A DNA stretch of 64,000 nucleotides from Silurus meridionalis (lineage: Eukaryota; Chordata; Actinopteri; Siluriformes; Siluridae). A model generated the notes under the pieces. That model had not been told where the DNA came from and searched no databases. It was given only the letters and a program-made list of their open reading frames with translations. Shown one piece after another: positions 52,573 through 63,606 of this stretch. The stretch is from the NCBI RefSeq assembly GCF_014805685.1, contig NC_060893.1:12611773-12675772 (forward strand), written 5' to 3'. Position numbers and translations under genes: made by a program. Positions within the stretch are counted from its first letter, which is position 1, and each line of letters starts with the position of its first letter.

Positions 52573-52574
<2 letters not shown>
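51573..52574. other. upstream flank, nothing recognised
   Basis: I saw no exon, element end or tandem array. Confidence 0.45.
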
Positions 52575-52628
<54 letters not shown>

Positions 52629-52630
52629 CG

Positions 52631-52712
<82 letters not shown>

Positions 52713-52721
52713 TACACACAG
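52575..52721. repeat. compound (CT)n(CA)n microsatellite
   Basis: About 24 CT units, a short T-rich break, then about 31 CA units and a few imperfect ones. Confidence 0.97.
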
Positions 52722-53183
52722 GACCGCTGACATTATTATTAATGCAGCTAATTAATTGATGCTTTGTTAAATCTAACACTAATCCTAACCCCAGTAATCA
52801 GAAAGACACCTGAAACTTTAGTTTATTAAAGGCTGGAAGTTTAATTTCTTTTTTACTGTAGGAAAGGCAAAACTCAGTTCTGATATTCAAGGTCAAATTT
52901 TCATATATTTGTAGTGACACTTTATATTTTTCCTTCAGTAAAAGCTACAGTTATAGTCCAGAGTGATTGAAATGTCAGATTTCTATTTTCCTGGACAACA
53001 TGGTATGTCTACTTCTTTAATAAAGAATACAGAAAAGATAAAAAATGAGCAACCCTATATATATATTTGAGTGATATTTGTAATTTCTCACCCTGCAGGT
53101 GTTCTCTCAGATTCCTTCACTCATATCTCTTCATATCACCACTCCAACCAAAATATAAATATTTTTGATGGTCTCCTGTACAA

Positions 53184-53187
<4 letters not shown>
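52722..53187. other. upstream flank, nothing recognised
   Basis: AT-rich with no recognisable element. Confidence 0.45.

Positions 53188-53225
<38 letters not shown>
53188..53225. repeat. (CT)n microsatellite
   Basis: About 19 units. Confidence 0.96.
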
Positions 53226-53231
<6 letters not shown>

Positions 53232-54639
53232 CACATACACAAATGGTTTCAACTGTTTCAATTCCACCATTTAACAAAACCTTATCAGGTTTAATAATAA
53301 TAAGAAATAACTTTTTTTTTTAACATTATTTATTCAGGATTATTACCATACTTTTAAACTAAATTGTGAAAAATGCTAATATGTGTTCGATCCAAGCACA
53401 GTGTTAATGGTTAATCTTTGGGGCATGTCTGGGGTAGTTAACTACAAACGCTGCATGCTAACAATGTGTTTAAAACAGAGGTGCATCTCATCTGCTATTT
53501 ACTCTGCATTTCACATGAGGTGCTCATTTGTAGAGGCACTTTTATCATTTCCCTTTAAAGATTCCTAAAAAAAAAGATAGAATAGATTGCTATCGATCTA
53601 AAGGACGTCTTGTTGATGTTTTTATTGTGCTTCACAGAGAGCAGTGAGATGTAAAAAATATATACAAACAGCTTCTTTGAGTGCTTTTCTTACACAATAT
53701 CCACAGTCCAGCTCCATTATTTTGTAATCACATTTGCTTTAACCACATTATTCCCCCTGAAATCAATAAGTATAAATGTATATATACAGAAACAATAACA
53801 TCCATTTACGGACTATATTAGGTACATAAACATGCTATTATACTATTAAATAAAGTCTGAGATTTGTCTGCACAAGTCTTACCTTGATATAATTATATAT
53901 CAGCATGAAGATATTACATACTATTTATTTTGTATTTTATTATTACATTTCCTACTTCATAGTTGTATCTTGTCTTTATAAGGTATCAGAATTGACAGCA
54001 TATTGCATTTCACTCATAAAAATACTGTCATAAAATACTATCACTCGTAAAATACTTTTTCAGTCCACAGTGTTTAAAGATAAATACAGTACAATATATA
54101 ACACAAGCTGAGGACAATAATCTGAAAATCAATGTATCATATGTCTTTTGAAATGAAGCAAGTGATTACATTTTTCTGAATAAGGCTCATAATAACTCAT
54201 ATCTATTCTGGGTATGTATTTTTTCCCCCTCTGGAGTATTTTTCATTTATTGCTTTAAGTTTGTGAATTAACCTCCTTTTGTATGGAAGTATGATTGATA
54301 GGCTGTTTTTTTTTTTTTTAATCCAAGGTTAGACAAGGTTTTTGGAAGACATGGGAAATTGCACTACATTTCCACCTTGATCCGGACCAGTTATATTTGG
54401 AACCATGAATTTTCAGCAGCTGTGAGAAAACTGTTATTATATCCCCTGTGTGTATCAAAATCCCACCATCTCAGATAATGATTTCACCATCATTTAAAAA
54501 AAGTAATTAGATTTTGACGAATTGGTAACGTGGATATTTTACAAGGATATGTACTTTAGATACTGTTAGAATCCCCTGTCCTTTAGATTTTTACCAGTTA
54601 TAAATCAAGGATTTAAATGTTCTTGAGAAAAAATATCAG
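53226..54639. other. AT-rich upstream flank, nothing recognised
   Basis: No exon, element end or tandem array was seen. Confidence 0.45.
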
Positions 54640-55500
54640 AGCTCTGGGGGTTTTCTAGGGCATCATATTACAAATGCCACTTACTGAGGTGTGTTCTTAT
54701 TATTCTGTAAACGGAGATGCCTATACGGTAACTGCAGGGCACAGAAATGAAGGATTTTGTTATGGTGTAGAAAGCGTTTTGCTTACATCGTTTGGGTCCA
54801 TTTTTCTTCTTAGAGGGCAAAACCGTAGAAAATCATTATTTTGCCTGATCACTTACATGCTATAATGAAACATGTCTATCCTTACGGGAGTGGTGTCTTC
54901 TAGGTGACCCTGTCCCACATCCTACTGGCAGGGTGTCTGACTGAAATGTTTAATGAGGTGAAAAATGTACACTTTTTCAACCGAACTAAACACCTATTGT
55001 GCACCACTGTTACCAAACCACTAATTAAGTGTATATCTTTCAGAATCAGGCCAAACCCCTGTAATGAAGCACTGAAGCTTTTCTGACAGCCTTAAAAGGT
55101 GACATTTTTGGTTTTTCCTTTCATCACCTGCCAGTAGGAGATCTCTGGGCTGGGAAGGCAAGTTGGCTGACTCGAAAGCAATTGGTGGAGTTTGGACAAA
55201 ACATTCTGTACCAGCTGCCAGTTGTACTTGGACAGGTCTTTGATGCACAGGTCTGCAAGGCACTTGCTCGTCACCTCTTTTTAAGTCGGTAGGCTAGCAT
55301 TGCTGAATTTCAAATTATTGAGCCTGAAGTTAAATTCCTGTGCCAACTGCGTATGGTGACATCTGACTGGAATGCGTCACTGGCAGAATTCTCTGAGCCT
55401 GTTAGGCCTAGTACAAAAGCAGGAATGTGCAGTGTGTATGCACCTTGAGACATTGATCCAGCAAAAGTTTTCTCTCTGCAGTGAGGAGAATTATAAGAAC
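54640..55500 (-). other. unidentified block with reading-frame-like sequence
   Basis: Base composition is more coding-like than its neighbours. On the minus strand two overlapping frames cover 55274-55021. One reads CLADLCIKDLSKYNWQLVQN and continues about 30 more residues to a stop at 55092. The other gives 80 codons. I do not recognise a domain. Minus-strand sequence beyond 55300 gives other short protein-like runs in different frames (for example FNFRLNNLKFSNASLPT). It could be a decayed retrocopy, an unknown transposon or chance. Confidence 0.25.
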
Positions 55501-56216
55501 AGATGCCTCAAAAACAAGGCTTGACATCAGCATATCAATGTACTTGAAATAAAATCTTATTGGATAGTACTTCAACATGAAAAACTACAGTACTGTTTTA
55601 CATCAACCACCAAAGCATTGCTTACTTTTTGGGTTGATGCAGTGAGAAAGCAAATTATTTGGCTAATTGGAAAAGGAGCTAGTTTGGCTATTGGCTAGCA
55701 AAGGCTTACAGGACCAGTGTGCTTCACAGACAGACATTAGAGAAGCTCTTTGGGCTAGAAAGTATAGGTTCATCACAAAGTATAAAAAAAGATATGGAAG
55801 AATATAAACAATTAAAAACACAGTAAAAAAAAAAAAAAAAACTTCTGCTGAGGGTCAAAGAATTTATTAGAATTAGACATTAGCTTGGTGAGAAAGATTA
55901 GAGACTAGATTAGCGTTGACTTTTTATGTCCTTTTCAAAGAAGGCTTTGTATTGAACATAATGGGTCACTTTGGTATTCACTAGTAATCCTCTGTTGCAT
56001 TAAATATATTTATTTGCTGTTAGAATCTCTAGATAAAAATCTACAAGTGCCATCTATTGCTCGCATAGTACCTAGAAACACGTATTGCTTTTATGAGCTA
56101 GGTAGCTAGCTAATGAATTTAGGAAGCTACTGAAACCACAACAGCATTTAGCTAATTTAGGCAGACGTATCAGTGCCATTTGGATTCCACCTCATGTAGA
56201 GTTTGGACATTGGACG
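55501..56216. other. upstream flank, nothing recognised
   Basis: An A17 run lies at 55825-55841. No exon or element was seen. Confidence 0.45.
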
Positions 56217-56350
56217 TCTTTGAGTGTTTAAAGTCTCTGGCATGGAGAAGCTGGTGTAGCATCTGTGATGAATGCAAATGTTGAGCTATTTTATGAGATG
56301 CTTAGTAGCTTCTGGTTCCATAACCTCAAATGACTGTATGGTCATATATA

Positions 56351-57903
56351 CAGGGAGTGCAGAATTATTAGGCAAATGAGTATTTTGACCACATCATCCT
56401 CGTTATGCATGTTGTCTTACTCCAAGCTGTATAGGCTGGAAAGCCTACTACCAATTAAGCATATTAGGTGATGTGCATCTCTGTAATGAGAAGGGGTGTG
56501 GTCTAATGACATCAACACCCTATATCAGGTGTGCATAATTATTAGGCAACTTCCTTTCCTTTGGCAAAATGGGTCAAAAGAAGGACTTGACAGGCTCAGA
56601 AAAGTCAAAAATAGTGAGATATATTGCAGAGGATGCAGCAGTCTTAAAATAGCCAAGCTTCTGAGCGTGATCATCGAACAATCAAGCGTTTCATTCAAAA
56701 TAGTCGACAGGGTCGCAAGAAGCGTGTGGAAAACCAAGGCGCAAAATAACTGCCCGTGAACTGAGAAAAGTCAAGCGTGCAGCTGCCAAGATGCCACTTG
56801 CCACCAGTTTGGCCATATTTCAGAGCTGCAACATCACTGGGTGCCCAAAAGCACAAGGTGTGCAATACTCAGAGACATGGCCAAGGTAAGAAAGGCAGAA
56901 AGTCGACCACCACTGAACAAGACACACAAGCTGAAAGCGTCAAGACTGGGCCAAGAAATATCTCAAGACTGATTTTTCTAAGGTTTTATGGACTGATGAA
57001 ATGAGAGTGAGTCTTGATGGGCCAGATGGATGGGCCCGTGGCTGGATTGGTAAAGGGCAGAGAGCTCCAGTCCGACTCAGGCGCCAGCAAGGTGGAGGTG
57101 GAGTACTGGTTTGGGCTGGTATCATCAAAGATGAGCTTGTGGGGCCTTTTCGGGTTGAGGATGGAGTCAAGCTGAACTCCCAGTCCTACTGCCAGTTTCT
57201 GGAAGACACCTTCTTCAAGCAGTGGTACAGGAAGAAGTCTGCATCCTTCAAGAAAAACATGATTTTCATGCAGGACAATGCTCCATCACACACGTCCAAG
57301 TACTCCACAGCGTGGCTGGCAAGAAAGGGTATAAAAGAAGAAAATCTAATGATATGGCCTCCTTGTTCACCTGATCTGAACCCCATTGAGAACCTGTGGT
57401 CCATCATCAAATGTGCGATTTACAAGGAGGAAAACAGTACACCTCTCTGAACAGTGTCTGGGAGGCTGTGGTTGCTGCTGCACGCAATGTTGATGGTGAA
57501 CAGATCAAAACACTGACAGAATCCATGGATGGCAGGCTTTTGAGTGTCCTTGCAAAGAAAGGTGGCTATATTGGTCACTGATTTGTTTTTGTTTGGTTTT
57601 GAATGTCAGAAATGTATATTTGTGAATGTTGAGATGTTATATTGGTTTCACTGGTAAAATAAATAATTGAAATGGGTATGAATTTGTTTTTGTTAAGTTG
57701 CCTAATAATTATGCACAGTAATAGTCACCTGCACACACAGATATCCCCCTAAAATAGCTAAAACTAAAAACTACTTCCAAAAATATTCAGCTTTGATATT
57801 AATGAGTTTTTTGTGTTCATTGAGAACATGGTTGTTGTTCAAATTAAATCCTCAAATAAAATTAATCCTCAAAAATACAACTTGCCTAATAATTCTGCAC
57901 TCC

Positions 57904-57906
<3 letters not shown>
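56351..57906 (+). mobile_element. full-length Tc1-like transposon, DD37E type, inactive
   Basis: The 1556-bp element is flanked by TA (56349-56350 and 57907-57908). It starts CAGGGAGTGCAGAATTATTA and ends TAATTCTGCACTCCCTG. A second inverted motif, TGCATAATTATTAGGCAACT (56532) and its complement (57696-57715), marks the inner ends of arms of about 200 bp. This again gives an outer/inner repeat layout. The transposase gene between them is broken by six frameshifts. Confidence 0.93.
56569..57581 (+). pseudogene. Tc1 transposase pseudogene, DD37E spacing, six frameshifts
   Basis: The frame opens at ATG 56569 (MGQKKDLTGSEKSKIVRY) and is broken by apparent one-base losses near 56630, 56663, 56735 and 56840, a one-base gain near 56937 and a one-base loss near 57430. 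From about 56940 the frame is long and open. It holds the first catalytic Asp in VLWTDEMRVS, GGGGVLVWAG, the second Asp in IFMQDNAPSH and the Glu in [11 protein letters not shown] count 37 residues between the second Asp and the Glu. It ends AKKGGYIGH at 57581. Length (about 338 residues if unbroken) is normal for Tc1. All three catalytic residues survive, so inactivation comes from the indels. Confidence 0.9.

Positions 57907-57908
<2 letters not shown>

Positions 57909-57981
<73 letters not shown>
57909..57981. repeat. compound (TA)n(GATA)n microsatellite
   Basis: It lies directly against the right end of the Tc1. TA units run to 57944, then about nine GATA units. Confidence 0.96.
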
Positions 57982-57982
<1 letters not shown>

Positions 57983-58228
57983 ACATTACTCATAATCTTA
58001 CATTCCAGTGCTCATGTTACTTCTCACTCTCCAGTGTTCTGTATTGTTTTAAGATTTATAATCACACTCTTGATATCACCCAAATGAGTTTTTTCTTGCC
58101 ACAGTCGCCATGGCAATGCTCATCAGGGATAAATACACACCATTAACCTTGAACTCTTAAATTCTGTAAAGCTGCTTTAAGACAATATTCGTTGTGAAAA
58201 GAGCTATCGGAATAAACTTGACCTGACT

Positions 58229-58344
58229 AGTTTTGCAGTTTTAGACATATGAACAAATAATTTCTGCAAATTAATTACTGAAGGACAACAAACTACTTTA
58301 CAAAAATATTTACTTTGACCAGAGCAATTTTCTTAATCAGTACA
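58229..58344. other. short spacer between repeat and SINE
   Basis: It includes AGTACAT (58339-58345), which recurs at 58566-58572 and may be the SINE target duplication. Confidence 0.4.
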
Positions 58345-58417
58345 TCCCTGGTGGTCTAGTGGTTAGGATGCGGCGCTCTCCGCTGCGGCCCGGGTTCGAT
58401 CGCCGGTCAGGGAACCA
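58345..58417 (+). pseudogene. tRNA-Glu-like SINE head (not a functional tRNA)
   Basis: The acceptor, D and T arms are recognisable. One base of the anticodon loop is missing (CTCTC directly followed by the stem), and the T stem has a G-G mismatch. Continuation into the SINE body shows that it is the SINE promoter. Confidence 0.8.
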
Positions 58418-58565
58418 TCCCCAGCCACTTTCAGTGCCGGTCCCAAGCCTGGATAAATGGGGAGGGTTGCGTTAGGAAGGGCATCCAGCGTAAAAACATG
58501 CCAAATCAAACGTGCGGAAGATCCGCTGTGGCGACCCCTAATGTGAGAAGCAGAAAGAAAGTTTT
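58345..58565 (+). mobile_element. tRNA-Glu-derived SINE with LINE-type tail
   Basis: The head TCCCTGGTGGTCTAGTGGTT onward is a tRNA-Glu(CTC)-like sequence with an intact A box (TGGTCTAGTGG) and a near-intact B box (GGTTCGATCGC). The acceptor stem closes with TCAGGGA and is followed by ACCA. The body contains GGGCATCCAGCGTAAAAACA. The tail GATCCGCTGTGGCGACCCCT is the reverse complement of the 3' end of LINE copies A-C. The 7-bp AGTACAT on both sides may be the target duplication. Such tail sharing is the known way tRNA SINEs borrow LINE reverse transcriptase. Confidence 0.88.
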
Positions 58566-58572
58566 AGTACAT

Positions 58573-59526
58573 TTAGTTTTAAGTTAATTATTATTTCCTG
58601 GCAGTTTCTTTAAACAAATCAATGTTTTACACACTTTCTAACACTAATGATTGGCAGTCTTGTCTTATGAAGAAATGATAAACAATATGAAACTAGATTC
58701 AGAGATCACAGACAGTCTAGTAGAACATGGTGCCAAGTGGCACAGGATTGTTGTGTAATGAGTGCCTAAGATTTTAGACATAACATTGTTAGAAAGAGAC
58801 ATGTGTCAGACATTTACTGTCACTCTCTGGTTGCTCTTGAAAAGCATGAAGTGATCCATATCAACTTCTTGGAGAGAAGTCAGAATGAAGCAGTTGAAAG
58901 CAGCAGAATGAAATTTGATGAAGCAACTGATGGATTATGCATGGTTTATCAGTTGCACAAGAGTGGCACAAAATGAAATTTGTCAGTATATAGATAAAAA
59001 TCTACTTTCATTTTTGGTTTTAATGAAATTCTGCATGGATACATACTCTATATATGACTACACTGGTGTAATGCTTTGCTGATTTTTTACATTATTACTA
59101 TTTTTAAATAATAAAAGAAAATTGAAAATAATTAGAATGTATCCTTGGATATCACTGAACAATTTAAACGAAAGAGAGATGAAAGATTTATGTCTTATTG
59201 ACTGACCAGGACTGAGATTCACTGGAAAGAGCCAGCAATGGTAGTAAAGTCAGACATCTGAATTTCACCACATCTTACATGTAGCATATCAAATAATCTC
59301 CTTCTTAAATGTTCAGTGCATTATTTCTATTACCTGCTGAGCTTAAATTATTGATTAATTGATTTATTTTAATACATTTTAAAATATTTATACAGTAGAA
59401 AATACCAACAGGACAGCAACCATTTCTGTAGGCAACAACAGCATGGCAGTCGCCACTAAGATGATGTCATGTCTGTCCTGATATTCTTAGCACATTTTGC
59501 AGCACCACAGGAAGCTGTAGCTGTGT

Positions 59527-59529
<3 letters not shown>
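58573..59529. other. upstream flank, nothing recognised
   Basis: AT-rich with no exon or element ends. Confidence 0.45.

Positions 59530-59578
<49 letters not shown>
59530..59578. repeat. (CA)n microsatellite
   Basis: About 24 units, followed by a short TA run. Confidence 0.96.
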
Positions 59579-59585
<7 letters not shown>

Positions 59586-61029
59586 CACCACCTGTCAGAA
59601 AAATGATGGACCTGACAAACTGGATGGAATGGGTAAAAATTGGTTACAATTATTTTATAAACATATAGCAGAGCAAAAAGCAGTGAGGTGACTCATTCAT
59701 CACACTCACCTTGTAAAGTTTCTGGTGAAGTCAGGCTGTGTGAGGTGCAACTGAACAGGTGTCTGCTGCTGCGATGGTGAAAATTATAATCCCACTTTAT
59801 ACTTAAAATAGCAGGCTGCTGCAAATCAACATCTGTTTCTTGTTCTTTCACAGGTAATTCTAAGGTTGACATTAGTGCAATAAAGAATACAGCCTTGGCA
59901 TGAAACAGGAAGCGAGAACTGACTTTGATCAATAGGGATCAAGACTAATTGAATGAAGGTACTTGGCCAAATAGAGAAAACTGAGTTTGGTATCAGTGGA
60001 CTAACTCCACTCTCTTGTCAGCTGAATCAGTGAAATGTTTCAGTATCCATCCAGATGAGCTAAGAGGCTGTGGACTAATGCTTTTCAATTATTTCCTTAA
60101 TTACAAGCTGCTCATCTCTTCCAGGAGCAAACATCAGCAACCATCACCTGGATAAAATGTCAGAAATTACAGACTGAATTAGAAATGAACACATGGCTGT
60201 CAGCTAACTGACAAAAAGTTCTCTAATTTCAATCATTTACTTAAATGTATATCATTCGAAAAGGTTAAACATACTAAAAGTGAAACATTGCTTAGAATAT
60301 GATGCACTTACACAACATATTTGATTATTCTGTTGTATCTACAGTATACAGGATAAAAATGAACAGAGAGAAAATATTTTTTTCAGTGTTTCTACAATAA
60401 GGATCGTCTCAAAGCAGCCTTACAGGTTTCAATGCCATAGTCCCTAGTGAGCAAGCTGAAAGAAATAAAAACTACCTAAGATGGAGCTAAGTGAAAGAAC
60501 CCTAAAAAAGGACATAGACTCAGCAAGGGCAGCCCATCCTCCTCTGTGTGCTATTTTAAATCAGATAGTCTAGGAAGTCTAGTTTATAAAGACCATTTAA
60601 TGGCCAGCAATCAGGAACTGAATATGCTCTTTATCACTGAAATCAGTATAAAGTTAGCTGTGGTCATATCTCTAATGTTAGGGGGGTACGGTCTTATTCA
60701 GAAAGTGTTCAGAGTTCAGGATTTCATTTAAAAAAATGCAGAGATCAATTGATTAAACAGGTGGAATCAGGTGTGGCTTCTGCTTGTTTGCAATGGAAAC
60801 ATGAACCCACAGCTACTCTTTGCAGATTAGCTTGGACACCCCTCTCCAATGTGAACAAGTATTGTAAGAGTACAGTAAGAAAGTGAAGGGTGCTGATTTC
60901 ATACCTAACAAAGAACTGATAGATGAGTGTGAACTGACAGGACACCAACTAAAACAGGTTGTTGATTAAAATACTAGAAGATTTCAACCCAATAAGATAA
61001 GAGATAAAATACACCTTAATTCGTCCCAC
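59579..61029. other. upstream flank, nothing recognised
   Basis: No exon or element ends were seen. Confidence 0.45.
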
Positions 61030-62130
61030 AGTGGGAAGATTTCTGTAATGATAGGAGCTTGTGGTGCTATGATGGCAGGTGAAGGAATGGCAGAGCTAGG
61101 AGATTGTGGTCCTTGCCATGTCAGATGCAGAAGCTTGAACCTTGGAAGAAAATGAACATGAATTAGTGCAGCAATAGAAGATTGTGCCTCACAGAAAGCA
61201 GGTGTAGGATCTTTCAAACCTCTGAATGGTAGTGGTAGTCGAACGTGGTCAATAGCATGGCAGAGGTGGGTGCTTGTGTGCCATTGTAAGACAGAGGCTT
61301 ATAATTCCAAGGATAGTGGATGTGTATGAGACTGTGGTCCCTAGGTGTGTAGCTTTTTAAAGTTTGAGGATTTAAAATGGAAAGAATAGTAGTTTCTACA
61401 CATTTGGATGGTAGTATAGTAGAATAGTAGTAGCATATTATAGTATTAAAGAAAGGAAAAGATCCTTTCAAGAACCTCAGAATAGCAGAGGTAGTAGCAT
61501 GGAGCTAGTACCAGGAGCTTGTAAATTTGAGGTGGTCATCAAAATGTTTCAAGACTAACGCGACACAGATGAAGTGCCCGTGCCACACAAAACACCTCAA
61601 ACGACTCATTGCAGCATCGCCGTTAACTTGCCAAATCATGGCAAAGGTCTCCGTAGCAGATTTTCCCTGTTTTCACGAGGAATTTCAGAAAAGCACCGGT
61701 TGCACAGCTCCTGATGTACACAGGATTATGTCTTTTGGCATACTGACTTATGAAAGTATCAGAATGCCGTGAATAGAAGATTGTAGACCTTGGGATAGGA
61801 GAGATAGAAGTTTATGGACCAAGGGTCCAGCAGAGACACGACCTTGTGGAGAATGACAGGTACAGGAGCTACTGGAGCTCTGTACAGCAAAAGAAGAAGT
61901 TTGAGGGCCTGAAGATGGTAAAGGTATATACGTACTTGTTGGGGACTTCAGGGTGGAACGCGTAGGAGCTTGTCCACCCAAGGATGGAAGTGGTAGGATA
62001 TTGAGAAATGTACTTAAGAGATAAATGCTTGAAAGCCTCAGGACTGCAATATTAGGAACCCGTGTGAAGATTAGGAGCCTGGAAGCTCAAGTTGGCTGGA
62101 GCAAAGCTTAAAGGCCTCAGGATGGCAGGA
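61030..62130. repeat. degenerate minisatellite-like field
   Basis: Variants of one phrase recur on the plus strand: TAGGAGATTGTGGTCC (61098), ACCAGGAGCTTGTA (61510), ATAGAAGATTGTAGACC (61773), GTAGGAGCTTGTCCACC (61963) and related GGAGCTACTGGAGCTC. They are mixed with CTGAAGATGG and CAGGATGGCAG words. Spacing is irregular and units differ strongly. Minus-strand frames read as Ser/Pro-rich peptides (for example SSGPQTSSF, APQAPIITEIFP), which could mean a decayed repetitive coding segment. Confidence 0.45.
61540..61700 (-). pseudogene. mariner-like transposase N-terminal remnant
   Basis: On the minus strand, LKFLVKTGKSATETFAMIWQ followed by VNGDAAMSRLRCFVWHGHF fits the N-terminal helix-turn-helix of mariner-type (SETMAR-like) transposases: IKF..K.GK.ATET..M, then GD.A.SR...F.WH. 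About 50 residues can be aligned by eye. No terminal repeats or catalytic part are visible. It lies in the middle of the degenerate repeat field. Confidence 0.5.
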
Positions 62131-62577
62131 ATATATCTTTACTGCTCTGAATATCCTTATCATGCTGAAGCCTGATTTCTGGCTAAGCTAGAGGATAAAG
62201 CATGGCTTTGAAGCAGCTTCACTGGACAGCTCAACTCACAGCTGAATAACAGAATGGCCAGGTGAACAACTTAACACTCTGCAATGAAGGTCATCGGTCA
62301 TATTCCGTTATTGATAAGTTCTTTAAATGTGGCTGTGCTAAATAAATAAATAAACAAACTAATAAGTTCATTCATTAAAAAATCTCACAGTCTTGTCAGA
62401 CGAAATGGTGCACTGACAAAGCAACATCGAGTAATAATAAAGCTTGTTTACAGAAAATACACAAATACAGTCACAGATAAACAACAATAAATATTGAACA
62501 CAGGGTAAGAATATACAAGAGGTGAATTTAAAAAGGCAGAATAATGCTATATTCTTCCAGACAAGCACATATGCAGC

Positions 62578-62578
<1 letters not shown>
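62131..62578. other. upstream flank, nothing recognised
   Basis: A short TAAA run lies at 62339-62353. No exon. Confidence 0.45.
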
Positions 62579-62612
<34 letters not shown>

Positions 62613-62613
62613 A
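62579..62613. repeat. (CT)n(CA)n microsatellite
   Basis: About five CT and thirteen CA units. Confidence 0.93.
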
Positions 62614-63167
62614 TATAAAAGATGAGAGAACAGGAAATTACCCCACAACATATTAAAGAAAATCCAAAGTTAATTATGTGGTCTCATGTGGCTTTTGTAC
62701 TGACATAATGGGATTCCATTTGTTGTATTTACCTTGCTGAACTTTTGTGTTTGACAGACAAATGTGTTCAGAATTATTAATTTATGAGTGAACTGAGAGA
62801 GAAGAGAGAGAGAGCAAAAAAAGATTGTCAGTTCTTTTTGGTTGCCAAACTCATATCTCACAGGATCCGGGTGTGCATACCTGTCTGTCCTGTTCAGTCC
62901 TGTGTTTGATTTATAATATTTTGCAGAGGGCAGTGCTGCTTGGAAAGCCAAAGTTGGCATCGACAGCTGGGAGAGAGCAAGGACGAAGTGTATGAGTGGC
63001 AGACCCTGATCGGCCAGGAAGCTCAGGTCTGACAACCAGAGATGGATTTCAGGTTCCTCCTGCTTCAGCAGAGCGGTAGCTCATCTGTCACAAAACTAAG
63101 ATGGCCAAATGTACCCATCAGCCCTGATAGGAGCCCATGGCTGCTCTGCTTACTTCCCCCATCTAAT
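62614..63167. other. upstream flank, nothing recognised
   Basis: A 121-codon reverse frame (63035-62670) has no recognisable domain and no splice context. Confidence 0.4.
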
Positions 63168-63187
63168 ACACACACACACACACACAC
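63168..63187. repeat. (CA)n microsatellite
   Basis: About ten units. Confidence 0.93.
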
Positions 63188-63473
63188 CTCTGGAAATTTG
63201 ATTTGGATTCAAATAGATTAATGTTGTCAAGACATGAGATTATTGTGTAGATAATAGATTGATGTGAATAGTAAGCCTTATTGTAAGCTTGTGGTCTGCT
63301 GGCACTTTTATTGCGTGAAGTTGTATTGTGCATTAACGGTAATTGCTTCTCTTGTTTCTAGCAGGGGCATTTAAAAGCTAGCGGGATACTTATTTAGGGA
63401 GAGCAGAGCAAGATTATGTTAAGCAGAAAACTATTTAAATGTTGGTGTGTAAAAAAGTCAGAGTAAGGGAGGG

Positions 63474-63606
63474 AGAAAGAGAGATACTTATCTTGTATTC
63501 AAATACAAGAAAGAGAGATACTTATCTTGTATTCAAATACAAGAAAGAGAGATACTTATCTTGTATTCAAATACAAGAAAGAGAGATACTTATCTTGTAT
63601 TTGAAT
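63474..63606. repeat. 34-bp tandem repeat, four units, each with a hairpin
   Basis: GAGATACTTATCTTGTATTC recurs at 63481, 63515 and 63549, and in its first 18 bases at 63583, exactly 34 bp apart. The first three units carry the perfect inverted repeat CTTGTATT-CA-AATACAAG. The fourth diverges after CTTGTATT (TTGAATCAG), marking the array end. Near-identity of the units suggests recent expansion. Confidence 0.93.

Larger units (their letters stand above)
56217..58228 (+). repeat. dispersed fish repeat, copy split by a Tc1 and microsatellites
   Basis: The outer parts 56217-56343 and 57982-58228 align in order with 8427-8856, including CCATAACCTCAAATGA before the break and CATTACTCATAATC after it. 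The Tc1 and two microsatellites fill the gap. The right part lacks the TGGTTCCTCTCAAGG segment present in the other copy, so it also carries an internal deletion near 58090. Confidence 0.75.

Noticed and set aside
52397..52759. 120-codon frame with Ser-Leu and Thr-His runs
   Set aside because: It is a translation of the (CT)n(CA)n microsatellite.
58345..58417. Functional tRNA-Glu gene
   Set aside because: It has an anticodon-loop deletion and a T-stem mismatch, and continues directly into SINE body and LINE-type tail.
62670..63035. 121-codon minus-strand frame
   Set aside because: No domain, biased short hydrophobic runs, and no neighbouring exon-like sequence.
63474..63606. CRISPR-like array or recombinase site cluster
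   Set aside because: Units abut with no spacers, the genome is vertebrate, and the 34-bp length match to loxP-type sites is coincidence because the sequence differs.
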